A DNA stretch of 64,000 nucleotides. It comes from Nostoc calcicola FACHB-3891 (GTDB lineage: Bacteria; Cyanobacteriota; Cyanobacteriia; Cyanobacteriales; Nostocaceae). Positions 44,159-55,300 of the stretch are shown here, in pieces (within the stretch, counting starts at the first letter, position 1; every line of letters begins with the position of its first letter). The translations under genes and the position numbers were made by a program. The notes beneath the pieces were generated by a model. The model saw nothing but the letters and a program-made list of their open reading frames with translations. It ran no database searches and was not told where the DNA came from. Where the stretch lies: assembly GCF_014697355.1 (NCBI RefSeq), contig NZ_JACJRQ010000015.1:124001-188000 (forward strand), in the 5' to 3' direction.

Positions 44159-45013
44159 ATGTCAAAATTAGAAATGAATATTGGGATTTTAGGACTGGGA
44201 CTGATTGGCGGATCTTTGGGTTTTGATTTGCGATCGCTTGGACATCATATCTTAGGAGTTAGTCGCCGGGAATCTACCTGCCAAAAGGCAGTTGCCCTTG
44301 GTAGTGTCCATAGCGCATCTGTGGATTTGAGCCTATTGGCAGATGCAGAAGTTGTGTTTATTTGCACACCTTTAGCACTTATTGTGCCCCAATTTACACA
44401 ATTAATCCCTTATTTATCTCCCACTACAGTTGTGACTGACGTGGGTTCGGCGAAAGCACAAATAGTCGAAGCTATTTCTCCCCTTTGGGACAATTTTATC
44501 GGTGGTCATCCAATGGCGGGAACAGCAGACAGTGGCATAGAAGCTGCACAACGGGATTTATTTGTCGATAAACCTTATGTACTCACACCCCTGACCACAA
44601 CACCGACTACTGCAATTACAATTGTCGAAGAAATCGTGCGATCGCTGGGGGCGAATATCTACCATTGTCAACCAGAACAACATGACCGGGCTGTGAGTTG
44701 GATTTCTCATTTACCCGTGATGGTTAGTTCCTCGTTGATTGCTGCTTGTTTGAGTGAAACTGACCCAGAGGTTTTGCAACTAGCCCAAAAGCTTGCTAGT
44801 TCAGGTTTTCGGGATACCAGCCGCGTAGGTGGTGGAAATCCAGAGTTGGGGATTATGATGGCGCGGTATAATCGTCAAGCATTGCTGCGATCGCTGCACC
44901 AGTATCGCCACAATCTTGATGAGTTGACTAACTTAATTGAGCAGGAAAATTGGGCAGTTTTAGAGTCAAAGTTGAAATCAACGCAACAGGCACGACCTAA
45001 TTTTGTTGAGTAG
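44159..45013 (+). CDS. tyrA: Arogenate/prephenate dehydrogenase
   Basis: About 284 residues from ATG 44159 (alternative ATG 44174). The NAD(P) loop GILGLGLIGGSLGFDL, then GHPMAGTADSGIEAAQRDLF and SSGFRDTSRVGGGNPELG, closely follow the cyanobacterial arogenate dehydrogenase. It catalyses the last oxidative decarboxylation toward tyrosine. The frame is open upstream to 43856, but that part is antisense to the pentapeptide repeats and was excluded. No ACT or mutase domain is fused. Confidence 0.93.
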   Translation: MSKLEMNIGILGLGLIGGSLGFDLRSLGHHILGVSRRESTCQKAVALGSVHSASVDLSLLADAEVVFICTPLALIVPQFTQLIPYLSPTTVVTDVGSAKAQIVEAISPLWDNFIGGHPMAGTADSGIEAAQRDLFVDKPYVLTPLTTTPTTAITIVEEIVRSLGANIYHCQPEQHDRAVSWISHLPVMVSSSLIAACLSETDPEVLQLAQKLASSGFRDTSRVGGGNPELGIMMARYNRQALLRSLHQYRHNLDELTNLIEQENWAVLESKLKSTQQARPNFVE

Positions 45014-45190
45014 TGGTAATAGATTACGTTACGCTATTGATAACGCACTCATTACTACATTTGGTAAATTAATTGCTGATTTGTTGTGAATGCTTTTTCA
45101 GGTAGTTGATGAATTCTATCAAGTCGCACAGAATTCCAAGCTGAATTCTGGCTTCTGAATTATTCTTCGGTAAATTTATCAAAATAAACA

Positions 45191-45478
45191 ATGGTAGAAC
45201 GCCCAATCAAAAAATCAGAACGTCAGTCTCAACCAAGTACTGACAATAATTTGGAAAATTTGGATTCCAAACCTCCTGTTGAATCCAACCCCAAAAGCTC
45301 AAAACCAGATCGTAATCGCTCCTCTGGTAAAGGAAAAAAAGGATCGTTTGCAGATGAAAACAAACAACCTGTAAATCCTGCACTATTGCGTGGTCCAAAA
45401 CCCGTTAAACCTCCAGTCAAAATTCAAACAGAAGTTGAAACGGAATCTGAACCTACCTCTGAGGAGTCTGAAGGTTAA
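45191..45478 (+). CDS. Small disordered, charged protein
   Basis: 95 residues rich in Lys, Ser, Pro and Glu. A basic middle (SSGKGKKGSFADENKQPVNP) and ALLRGPKPVKPPVK lead to an acidic tail (ESEPTSEESEG). Composition predicts disorder. The pattern MVERPIKKSER..NPALLRGPKP looks conserved in cyanobacteria, but I know of no function. The coding character is supported by its clean start and composition, not by motifs. Confidence 0.65.
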   Translation: MVERPIKKSERQSQPSTDNNLENLDSKPPVESNPKSSKPDRNRSSGKGKKGSFADENKQPVNPALLRGPKPVKPPVKIQTEVETESEPTSEESEG

Positions 45479-46131
45479 CATTTTACACAAATCTTCATCA
45501 ACAGAAAGACAGTTATAGGACTTATGCAAAAACTCTCTGAAACTCTTATTTATTTGCGTCCTTTGCGACGGCAATCGCTCATGGGGGAAACCCCCTTGGC
45601 GCTAGCCTCTTCCTTTGGGAGAAGACCACGCTGCGTATCCTTTGCGGTTCCTTTCTTGATGATTTTGTGTAAATCCTGAGTTATCTTAATTGAAGGCAAA
45701 GGTAGCTATATTTACAGGTTTTTCAGCGTGGAAACATAACTATCTTAATTAAGAGTCAGAATTCAGAATTCAGAATTCAGAATTCAGTAGTCAGAATAAT
45801 TAAATAACCAGAATAAATGATGATTATTTAATATGCTCAATATACTGCATTGGTTTTCAATTCTGATTTTTGACTCTTGAGTTTTGACATCAAATATTCA
45901 ATATATAGGATTATTATTTGATTTTTGAAGCCATATGTAACTCGAAAAGGCTGATTAGGTTTTAGACGAATCAATTCAAAAATCAGAGTGGATTACTATA
46001 GCAATTTCCAAAATAATCGCCAGTGATGGATTTATAAAACCCGGATTAAGAATGCTATTCTCAATATAAAATCCCAAATAATATAATTTGCATCTTAATT
46101 TATTTAGTATTAGTGATGATTAATAATAACT
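45479..46131. other. Repeat-containing intergenic region
   Basis: 650 bp with no gene. It contains ATTCAGA heptamers (45761-45788) and a GC-rich dispersed sequence with GGGGGAAACCCCC (near 45582). The last 150 bp before the kinase gene are AT-rich and probably hold its promoter. Confidence 0.6.
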
Positions 46132-47229
46132 ATGTTAAGTCAATTCTTGGCTATTAAAAAAGCACTGAAAGAGCGTGGTGAAACATATTTGCTAATAGCG
46201 ATCGCCTTTGCCATAGTGATAGTTTTAGAATACATAACACCGCCTGAGTACGTATTTGGCTACCTCTACACAGCAACTATTTTGTTAGCAGATTCTCGAT
46301 TGAATCGAGGAGCAGTATTGGGGGTGACTCTTGCGGCTACAGGATTAACATTATTAAATATGTTTATCCCAGGAAGAGAAATAATTAATCTTCCAACCTT
46401 GGCAAATAGATTAATTACAGTATTGGCGTTAGTGGTAACTGCGACTTTAAGCGAACGTAACCGCCGTAATGAAGAAGCGATCGCTTATACCCAAGCACAA
46501 TTACGCTCCCAAGAACAACTAGCTGCAATGCGTGAAGACTTTATTTCTACCCTCACTCATGACTTAAAAACCCCCCTACTTGGAGCAATTGAAACCCTGC
46601 AATATTTTCAAAATGAGCAATTTGGTCAAGTTACACCGATGCAAGCAAAAGTCCTGCAAACAATGGCTCGTAGCCATCGCAGTACACTGCAATTAGTCCA
46701 AACTCTTTTAGATGTCTACCGCAATGATGCCGAAGGGTTAAAACTACAGATATCGCCTATTAACTTAGTAACTGTGGCAGAAGAGGTAATAGCCACACTG
46801 ATGGAACTAGCAAAAACGCGTCAGGTTTACATTTCTCTACACTATGGCGAATCAGATTTTCGCAGCTTTCTTTGGGTAAATGGTGATTCATTGCAACTGG
46901 GGCGAGTTTTCACCAATCTGTTGAGTAATGGCATTAATCATACTCCCCGTGGCGGTAAAGTGGAAGTAGTACTTGAAAGTTATTCTAGCGAGCAAGTGGT
47001 AAAAATACTCGATACTGGTTCCGGCTTTACCGAAGAAGAGTTACCCCACTTATTTGAGAGATTTTATCAAGGACATAGCGATCGCCATGTTTCAGGATCG
47101 GGACTAGGGCTTTATTTAACCAGGCAAATAATTACAGCTCATGGAGGTACAATTTGGGCAGAGAATCGCTCACCACGAGGCGCTGCATTTGGTTTCCGAC
47201 TCCCTGCTTGTCCACCACCGGGGAGATGA
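46132..47229 (+). CDS. Membrane sensor histidine kinase
   Basis: 365 residues. Three to four N-terminal membrane helices (about 20-118; LLIAIAFAIVIVLEYI, later LITVLALVVTATL) carry no large periplasmic loop. The cytoplasmic coiled coil leads to the H box STLTHDLKTPL (His143), the N box GRVFTNLLSNGINHT, the G1 box ILDTGSGFTEEEL and the G2 box GSGLGLYL. The response regulator gene follows after 79 bp of heptamer repeats, so they form a two-component pair. The signal is unknown. Confidence 0.92.
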   Translation: MLSQFLAIKKALKERGETYLLIAIAFAIVIVLEYITPPEYVFGYLYTATILLADSRLNRGAVLGVTLAATGLTLLNMFIPGREIINLPTLANRLITVLALVVTATLSERNRRNEEAIAYTQAQLRSQEQLAAMREDFISTLTHDLKTPLLGAIETLQYFQNEQFGQVTPMQAKVLQTMARSHRSTLQLVQTLLDVYRNDAEGLKLQISPINLVTVAEEVIATLMELAKTRQVYISLHYGESDFRSFLWVNGDSLQLGRVFTNLLSNGINHTPRGGKVEVVLESYSSEQVVKILDTGSGFTEEELPHLFERFYQGHSDRHVSGSGLGLYLTRQIITAHGGTIWAENRSPRGAAFGFRLPACPPPGR

Positions 47230-47315
47230 GGGGGAGTGTGGGGAGTGTGGGGAGTGTGGGGAGATGGGGAGATGGGGAGAATGACAAATGACAAATGACA
47301 AATGACAAATGACAA
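47225..47315. repeat. Heptamer repeats spanning the regulator start codon
   Basis: GGGGAGTGTG and GATGGGGA units (47230-47280) are followed by five exact ATGACAA heptamers (47281-47315). The fifth ATGACAA at 47309 supplies the start codon and second codon of the response regulator. Confidence 0.9.
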
Positions 47316-47983
47316 AAATCTTACTCGTTGAAGATGATGAATTATTTCGGCTTGGCCTGCGGATGCGGTTGCAACAAGAGACTAGTTTGGAAATTGTTGC
47401 AGAGGCAGAAGATGGAGAACAAGCTGTAGAATTAGCTAATCGCTATCCCCTAGATTTGGTTTTGCTGGATATCGGTTTACCAGGAATTGGCGGGATTGAG
47501 GCTTGCCGTCAAATCAAGCAGAAGCACCCAAGTTTACCAATTCTCGTTTTAACGTCTCGTTCCGAAAAACCGCTGATTTCACGGTTAATTGCTGCTGGGG
47601 CACAGGGTTACTGCCTCAAAGGTATTGCTGCTGAGTCTCTGATATTAGCAGTGCGATCGGTTGCAGCAGGGGCTTCTTGGTGGGATCAAACGGCAACAAC
47701 AGAAATTAGGGCAGCTTTTGAGGGTAATTCTATGACGGTGCTACCCATAAAAACTGACGAAACCTTAGAAAATCCCTTAACAAAGCGCGAACAAGAAATT
47801 TTAGCACTGGTAGCAGCTGGCAAAAGCAATCAAGAAATTGCAGAAATTCTCTACATTGCCCCTGGTACAGTGCGGGTTCATGTCCATGCAATCTTGCAGA
47901 AACTAGAAGTACGCGATCGCACTCAAGCCGCAGTCTTAGCTATCCAGAAAGGATTGGTCGCACCAGAATTGTTGATTAATTAG
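47309..47983 (+). CDS. NarL/LuxR-type response regulator
   Basis: 224 residues. The receiver domain (MTKILLVEDDE, phosphoacceptor Asp54 in LVLLDIGLPG, LTSRS, Lys in GYCLKG) is joined to a C-terminal LuxR HTH (LTKREQEILALVAAGKSNQE, later GTVRVHVHAILQKL). It is the partner of the kinase just upstream. Because ATG occurs every 7 bp in the preceding repeat, ATGs fall in all three frames before the true start, which may affect translation efficiency. Confidence 0.94.
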   Translation: MTKILLVEDDELFRLGLRMRLQQETSLEIVAEAEDGEQAVELANRYPLDLVLLDIGLPGIGGIEACRQIKQKHPSLPILVLTSRSEKPLISRLIAAGAQGYCLKGIAAESLILAVRSVAAGASWWDQTATTEIRAAFEGNSMTVLPIKTDETLENPLTKREQEILALVAAGKSNQEIAEILYIAPGTVRVHVHAILQKLEVRDRTQAAVLAIQKGLVAPELLIN

Positions 47984-48426
47984 ATTCATTCACATCGGGC
48001 TAGATGCTAAAACTAACTTAAGTGTAAATACAGTGGATTTTACAATTAAAAAAGTATAATTTTTATTATGTATGGAAGCGATCGCGAAAACATCGCTCAG
48101 TTTTTCTAAGGTGTATTTAGTTATATAACGATTCAAAATACTGCGGTTTTACCCCAATTAATAAAAGTTTTCTTAGCAATTCAATTTTGGGAGAAAAGTG
48201 AATGGCTCAACATTTGCTTCCTATTTCCTTTTGATATCATGCCCAGTTAATCACTTGTGATTAAAATCTCTTTGCTTGCCCGTGTCTTTGTGCCTCCCTG
48301 TCAGTCTAAACAATAAATCTTCAACTGGACATGAGATGAGTCAGTAATGTTCTAAGTTAAAGGCTTTAAAGCAACAAATATTTTATTAAATTCAAAAAAA
48401 AATCAATAATAGTTGAAACAAAAAAT
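47984..48426 (+). other. Intergenic region with leader shared by the DUF4347 genes
   Basis: Positions 48196-48270 (AAGTGAATGGCTCAACATTT, GCTTCC, then GTGATTAAAATC) resemble 52218-52268 upstream of the next gene (AAGTGTATGTCTAAGCATTT, GCTTCC, then GTGATTAAAGTC). This shared block is a candidate regulatory element. No other structure or gene was seen. Confidence 0.5.
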
Positions 48427-51400
48427 ATGACAAAACAATTAGATAATCACCCTCAAAATCAAAATAATTTTGCTGTAAACTTACAAGAAGCAAGCGTAAA
48501 TATTGTTTTTATAGATACAGCAGTTGTCGATTACCAAAGCCTCGTAGCTGGGATCGCACTTGGTAGTGAAGTTGTTATCCTTGACCCCAATCAAGATGGT
48601 TTAACGCAAATCACCGAGTTTCTAGCCGGACGTAAATCCAACTCAATTAAATCAGTTCACATTGTTTCCCACGGCGGTGAAGGAAGTTTGCAATTAGGGT
48701 CAACTTACCTCAACCTCAACAGCCTAAATAGCAATGCAAATCAGTTAAAAAATTGGAGAAATACTTTAACTGATGACGCTGATATCCTGCTTTATGGCTG
48801 TGATGTAGCTAGTGGTGAAGGCACGAAATTTGTGCAGCTTCTGAGCCAAATTACAGAGGCGGATGTTGCCGCTTCTACTGACAAAACAGGAAGTGCAGAT
48901 TTAGGGGGCGACTGGGATTTAGAGGTAAAGACAGGAGAAATTGAAGCTTCCCTAGCATTTGCACCTGAAGTGATAGAGGCTTACAAATCTATTTTGCCAG
49001 CGAGTTTTACTGGCACTACTTACTCTCAAAACTTTAATTCATTAGCTAATTCCGGAACATCTATTTCTTGGACTAATGATTCAACCATTTCAGGCTGGTA
49101 TGCAACAACAACAACCTATAACGCGGGAAATGGCAGTTCTAACACAGGTTCATTGTATAGTTTTGGTTCGACAACAGAGCGGGCACTTGGTTCTGTGGCT
49201 TCTGGAACTACAGGAACTATTTATTATGGGTTGCGCCTGCAAAACAATACAGATTCAGCGATTAGTCAGTTGAGAGTAAGTTATACAGGTGAGCAATGGC
49301 GTAGTGCTAATAATACATCACAACAAAAACTGAATTTTAGTTATCAAACTGGAACAACTCTCACAAGCTTGACAGCAGGAACATGGACACCTGTCACATC
49401 ACTAGATTTTACTAGCCCAATTGCACTTTTGCTGGCAACTTCTCTGGATGGCAATTTAGCTATAAATAAAAATGTCAAAACCTCAATACTAATTAATTTA
49501 GCTACCCCAATAGCTGTTGGTAAAGAAATTATATTACGTTGGGAAGACATTGATGATTCAGGCAACGATCATGGCTTAGCAATTGATGATGTTTTTGTCC
49601 AAATAGACAAAACTACCTACGTAGTAACCAACACCAATGATAGCGGTGCTGGCTCGTTAAGACAAGCTATTATCGATGCCAATAACGATCCTGGAGTTGA
49701 GACAATCGTCTTCGATCCGACTGGAGTCTTCGGTGACGCTACTCCCGATACTATTACCCTGACTTCTGGGGAATTGAATGTGACAGAGGAAGTCATCATT
49801 CAAGGAACTGGAGCTAATAAACTTACCATCAGTGGCAACAATGCTTCCCGCGTTTTTACGGCTACTGCACCCCTATCAATTGATGGGTTGAAAATAACTG
49901 GGGGAAATGCTGTTGTAGGAGGCGGCGGTATTTTCAGCACTAGCAGTGTGAGTGTTAGCAACAGTACTATTTCTGGGAACAAAGCCCTAGCCAATGGCGG
50001 TGGTATCCTAAGTCTGAGTCTCACCGTCAGTAATAGTACGATTTCTGGAAACACGGCTTTGGCTAACGGGGGTGGTATTTTTAGTACTGATGCCACTTTC
50101 AGCAATAGTACAATTTCTGGGAATACAGCGATCGCTGCTGGCGGTGGTATCTCCAGTACCAATCTCACCGTCAACAATAGCACCATTGCTAATAACACCG
50201 CAGACACTGGTGGCGGCATCTTCGGCACCAATGCCACCCTCAGCAATAGCATCGTCGCTAGTAACAGGGCTAGCCTACTTAATTTAGGCAATGATGTCTT
50301 TGGTCTGAACTTCGACGGTAATGCTTACAATTTAATTGGCAATTTGACTGGACTTAACGTATTATTTAGCACACTTGGAACAGGCACAGATATTGTTAAC
50401 TCTAACCCTGGACTAAAACCGCTAGGAAATTACGGTGGTTCCACCCAAACTCATGCCCTAGAATCTAACAGTCCAGCTTTAAATGCTGGCGATCCCAATT
50501 ACAGTGGTAGCTTAACCACTGACCAAAGTGGTACAGGTTTTAATCGGATTGAATACGGTAGACTTGACATTGGAGCATTTGAATATATAGTTCCGAAAGT
50601 CAACTTTGGTGCTGCTACCTACAACACCACAGAAGGTAGTACCGCAATCACAGTAACTATCCCTGTTACTTTAAGTCGGATTCCCAGATTTGATGCCACC
50701 ATTCCCATAGTCATCAACAGTAGCAGCACAGCTACTCAAAACTTAGATTATACAGTTTCCCCCACCACCCTTACCTTCGCGGCTGGGGCGACAGGTTCAA
50801 ATTTAACCCAGCTGATTACTTTCACTATTCAGCCAGATGATTTACCAGAAAATGCCGAAACGGTGGTAGTTAACTTCGGCACATTGACTGGTGCTGAGGC
50901 AGGAACAATAACTCAAACTACTTTAAATATTGCTGCTAACGATCCAATTAAGTATGCAATTTCCGCTATTCCAAGTGTGACAGAAGGTGACAGCGGAACT
51001 AAAGTTGTTACTTTCACCGTCACCCGTAGTGGTGGTATTGGTGTCGTGAGTACTGTAGATTATGCTTTTAGCGGTACAGCAATTTTTGACACTGACTACG
51101 ACAATGTTCTCATTCGGAGTGGAGAAGTTAATCCAATTAGTGAGTTTATAGATCGTGAATTATCTGGGACTTTAAAATTTGCAATCGGGGAAAAGACAAA
51201 GACAATTACAGTTGATATTTTAGGTGACAAAAAATTTGAACTAAATGAAGATATTACTGTGACATTGAGTAATCCCAATCTCACGGCTGCACCGGAAAGT
51301 TCTGTGATTACTACCAGTTCAGCAACAATAAAAATCATCAATGATGACAAACAACCCAGCATCAAAATTTCCAATGTCTCCCTGATTGAAGGTGATATCA

Positions 51401-52059
51401 GCACAACAAATCATGCCAACTTCACCCTTACTCTTTCCAATGCCAGCTATCAACCAGTGAGTGTGAATTATAATACGAGCGATCGCACAGCCACAATTTC
51501 TGATTTAGATTACGATTCTGCACTGGGAACAATCGTTTTCAGCCCCGACGAAACTTTGAAAACTATTAGCGTTGCAGTCAAAGGCGATCGCACATTTGAA
51601 GCCAACGAGACATTTGCTGTGACTCTGTATGGTGCAGGAAATGCCACAATTGCTGATAGCCTGGGAGTTGCCACCATCCTCAATGATGACATTAATCAAA
51701 CACCAAGTATTCGTATTTCAGATATCTCAGTCACCGAAGGCTACACAGGGATGATAACTAATGCTAACTTTGCTGTAACTCTCTCCAATCCCATTTCTCA
51801 GCAGGTTATTGTCAACTACAACACTAGTGATGGTACTGCCAAAGTTTCTGACTCTGATTACAATTCTGGATTGGGAACAATTATTTTCAATCCTGGCGAA
51901 ACTTTGAAAACTATTAGCTTTGGCATCAGAGGTGATAAAAAAATCGAAGCTAACGAGACATTTTTTGTCAATCTCTATGGTGCGACGAATGTGGCGATCG
52001 CTGATAATCGAGGGATTGCCACAATCCGAAATGATGACAGCCAAGCCTTTTACTTTTAA
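48427..52059 (+). CDS. Giant DUF4347 surface protein with beta-helix and Calx-beta domains
   Basis: 1210 residues. The N-terminal DUF4347 domain (about 25-190) has HIVSHGGEGSLQLG (His82) and LLYGCDVA (Cys125), spaced like a clan CD/CHAT catalytic dyad. A lectin-like beta domain follows (about 195-395). Then VTNTNDSGAGSLRQAIIDAN begins a right-handed beta-helix region with repeated NSTISGN/GGGI motifs (about 395-630). Four Calx-beta-type domains (about 720-1205; repeated PENAETV..NFG, NDD) complete it. There is no classical signal peptide; such proteins are usually exported by type I systems. It is probably cell-surface or extracellular. Confidence 0.85.
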   Translation: MTKQLDNHPQNQNNFAVNLQEASVNIVFIDTAVVDYQSLVAGIALGSEVVILDPNQDGLTQITEFLAGRKSNSIKSVHIVSHGGEGSLQLGSTYLNLNSLNSNANQLKNWRNTLTDDADILLYGCDVASGEGTKFVQLLSQITEADVAASTDKTGSADLGGDWDLEVKTGEIEASLAFAPEVIEAYKSILPASFTGTTYSQNFNSLANSGTSISWTNDSTISGWYATTTTYNAGNGSSNTGSLYSFGSTTERALGSVASGTTGTIYYGLRLQNNTDSAISQLRVSYTGEQWRSANNTSQQKLNFSYQTGTTLTSLTAGTWTPVTSLDFTSPIALLLATSLDGNLAINKNVKTSILINLATPIAVGKEIILRWEDIDDSGNDHGLAIDDVFVQIDKTTYVVTNTNDSGAGSLRQAIIDANNDPGVETIVFDPTGVFGDATPDTITLTSGELNVTEEVIIQGTGANKLTISGNNASRVFTATAPLSIDGLKITGGNAVVGGGGIFSTSSVSVSNSTISGNKALANGGGILSLSLTVSNSTISGNTALANGGGIFSTDATFSNSTISGNTAIAAGGGISSTNLTVNNSTIANNTADTGGGIFGTNATLSNSIVASNRASLLNLGNDVFGLNFDGNAYNLIGNLTGLNVLFSTLGTGTDIVNSNPGLKPLGNYGGSTQTHALESNSPALNAGDPNYSGSLTTDQSGTGFNRIEYGRLDIGAFEYIVPKVNFGAATYNTTEGSTAITVTIPVTLSRIPRFDATIPIVINSSSTATQNLDYTVSPTTLTFAAGATGSNLTQLITFTIQPDDLPENAETVVVNFGTLTGAEAGTITQTTLNIAANDPIKYAISAIPSVTEGDSGTKVVTFTVTRSGGIGVVSTVDYAFSGTAIFDTDYDNVLIRSGEVNPISEFIDRELSGTLKFAIGEKTKTITVDILGDKKFELNEDITVTLSNPNLTAAPESSVITTSSATIKIINDDKQPSIKISNVSLIEGDISTTNHANFTLTLSNASYQPVSVNYNTSDRTATISDLDYDSALGTIVFSPDETLKTISVAVKGDRTFEANETFAVTLYGAGNATIADSLGVATILNDDINQTPSIRISDISVTEGYTGMITNANFAVTLSNPISQQVIVNYNTSDGTAKVSDSDYNSGLGTIIFNPGETLKTISFGIRGDKKIEANETFFVNLYGATNVAIADNRGIATIRNDDSQAFYF

Positions 52060-52217
52060 TACATTAATACCATTTTCATCACATCTTAGTTATTGCAGTA
52101 ATAATACTGTAGCAATTATGTCAGTTTTAACATAGATTTGTACTGATTTATAATATCAGATTTTTTTGTTTTATCTCAATAAAAAGAGGTTAAATTACCC
52201 GTTTTATTTACATCTGG

Positions 52218-52268
52218 AAGTGTATGTCTAAGCATTTGCTTCCGTTTTACTGTTGCGTGATTAAAGTC
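52218..52268 (+). promoter_or_regulatory. Leader block shared with the upstream DUF4347 gene
   Basis: AAGTGTATGTCTAAGCATTT then GCTTCC and a GTGATTAAAGTC segment correspond to 48196-48270. The order and spacing are similar though not identical. It may be a common promoter or regulator site. Confidence 0.45.
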
Positions 52269-52371
52269 ATCATTTTCGAGTTGCCAATTTTGTAGACTAA
52301 CAAGAATTATTGTGCAACTACGAGAAAATAAAATTTCTAAAACCCCAAGTAGCCTGACAGAGGAATTACAA

Positions 52372-55300
52372 ATGCCAAATCAAACTATTATTTTTATCGA
52401 TCGAGCAGTTATCGGCTATGAAAGTTTGATTGCTGGCATCCAACCAGGCACTAGTGTAGTAATTCTTGACTCGAATCAAGATGGAGTAGAACAAATCACT
52501 CAAGCTTTGCAGGGTGGGAACTACCAATCAGTTCAAATTATCTCCCACGGCAGTAGCGGAAGTTTGCAACTAGGATCGAGCCAACTTAATAGCAACAACT
52601 TGAACTCCTACACGAATCAGTTGCAACAATGGAGAAATTATTTAACTTCGGATGCCGATATTCTTTTGTACGGTTGCAACGTGGCATCTTTAGATCGAAC
52701 TTTTGTGCAACAGTTGAGCCAAATCACAGGTGCAGATGTGGCTGCTTCTGATGACATCACGGGAAATGCCGAATTGGGGGGTGACTGGGATTTAGAAGTG
52801 AAGATTGGCGAGATTGAGTCAGATTTAGCCTTGACACCAGAGACAACTAAGACTTACCGCTCAATTTTATCATCCAACACAGCGCCAACACTGAACAACA
52901 CCGGTAATCCGAGACTCGCCGCCATTGCCCAAGACGTAACTGATACCAATAACTCCGGCACTTTAATTTCCCTTATCCTTGCTAGAGGTGCAGGTGGCAA
53001 CCCCATTACCGATCCTGACACAGGTGCAGTAGAAGGAATTGCCGTCATTGGTGTAGATAATACCAACGGTACTTGGCAATACTCCATAAATGATGGTGGC
53101 AACTGGATTAATTTCGTTGTATCCGATACTTCTGCTACATTGCTCAGAGATACAGGAAAAATTCGTTTTGTCCCCAACCCTGGCTACAAAGGCACAGCGG
53201 AATTCACTTTTCGGGCTTGGGATACCTCAGACGGCAACATTAGTGGCACTACTAATGTAGTTCCTGGCGTTGGTGGAGGAACAACAGCTTACAGTAGTGT
53301 TACTGAAACTGCTAGTATCTCAATTATACCTAACACCTTTGATGTGGGATTAAGACCCTATTCCATTGTTGTCGGCGACTTTGACAAAGATGGGAAATTG
53401 GATTTGGTAACGGCAAACAAGTCCTCTCAAACCGTTTCGGTACTTTTGGGAAAGGGTGATGGCACTTTTAAACCTGCTACCAACTTTAGTACGGTGGGGT
53501 TTAATGGCTTAAGTCCTTCTTCTGTTGCTGTAGCCGACTTCAACAAAGATGGGAAGTTAGATTTGGTGACGGCAAACAATTTGTCGAATAATATTTCGCT
53601 GCTGCTTGGCAAGGGTGATGGCAGCTTTCAAACTGCTGTGAATTTTGCTTTGGAGTCAGCCTCAGCGCCCATATCTGTTGCAGTGGGCGACTTCAACAAA
53701 GATGGAAAATCTGACATAGTAACGGTAAACAACGCTTCCCAAAATATTTCAGTGCTGTTGGGAAATGGTAGTGGTGGCTTTGGAACTGCCAAAAACTTTA
53801 AAGTTCCTAGCCGTCCTAGTTTCGTCACAGTAAGCGACTTCAACGGGGATGGAAAATCTGACTTAGCAGTGACGAGTTCTTACTTCAACAACGTCTCAAT
53901 ACTGTTAGGAAACGGTGACGGGACTTTTAACTCAGCCACTCAATTTGATGTGGGAACAAATCCTAATTCCGTTGTTGTAGGCGATTTCAATAAAGACAAC
54001 AAATTGGATTTGGCGGTGGCAAATTCGGACTCTAACAATGTCTCAATACTATTGGGTAATGGCACTGGCGGCTTTGGAATTGCTACTAACTTTGATGTGG
54101 GGTTAAATCCCGCATCCGTTACAGTGATTGACTTCGATAATGACGGAAACTCTGACCTAGCAGTGGCAAATGCAGGCTCAGACACAGTTTCAGTGCTGCT
54201 GGGAGATGGCAATGGCGGGTTTGGAATTGCCACGAACTTTGTCGTGGGAACAAAACCCTATTCTCTCGCTGTAGGTGATTTCAACAAGGATGGAAAATCT
54301 GACTTGGCAGTGGCAAACAGCGAATCTAGAAACGTTTCGCTGGTATCTGCTGAGGATGAAACTTATGAACCTGTTCCCCCTCAACCGATACTTATCAACG
54401 AAATTCTGTTTGATCCTCCAAGTACAGATAGCCCGAAAGAATACATCGAACTGCGTGGTACTCCGGGTGCAACTCTAGCACCTGGAACTTATTTAGTTGG
54501 GATTGAGGGTGATTCGGCTACTAACCCTGGCAATGTTCAAGATATTTTTGATTTGTCTGGTAAGCAGTTTGGTAGCAATGGGTTGCTAGTTCTTCTGCAA
54601 AAAGGCAATAGTTATGCAGTTAACCCCAATGCAAATGTAGTAACTAATACTGGAACTGGAGCCGGATGGGGAAGCGGGGCTTCAAGTTCACTCGGTCACA
54701 TTGGTCAGGCAAATGCAACTGACATCGAAAATGGGTCTGTTAATTTCTTTTTGATTCAAACTACTACTGCACCTAACCTTAGCAATGATATTGATTCGGA
54801 TAACAATGGTATTGCTGATGGTGCTACTTACTCAAATTGGACTGTGCTGGATTCAGTTTCGGTTTTAGATGGGGGAACTACAGACAAAGCATACGGCTCG
54901 ATTGTATTTAGAAAAGGTTCTGTCGGTTCAGTTCCAACGAATGCCACAGTTGTTGACACCTCATTTATTGCCGGATATGTAGGGCGTTCAGGTAATACGA
55001 CAGGTTCAACAGCTTCGGATTGGGTGGCAAGTTTGCTCGCTGGTACACCACCAAATTTTTCATTAGGTAATGCTACTAACACTTCACCTGGAAACTTTGC
55101 TAGTCAACCGTTAAATCACATAGGGGATACTAACTTTGCTCTTCCTGCTAATATCAATTACGTTATTTCAACTGCTACCCCAACTGTGACTGAAGGTAAT
55201 AGTGGCAGCCAAACTGTCACTTTCACTGTGACTCGCAGTGGTAATACTGCTGTTGCTAGTACCGTAAATTATGCCTTGGATGGCACAGCAACCTTTAGCA

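Noticed and set aside
49800..50291. 163-residue minus-strand frame in the first DUF4347 gene
   Set aside because: Antisense shadow of the repetitive beta-helix region; Leu/Pro-rich repetitive translation without family features.
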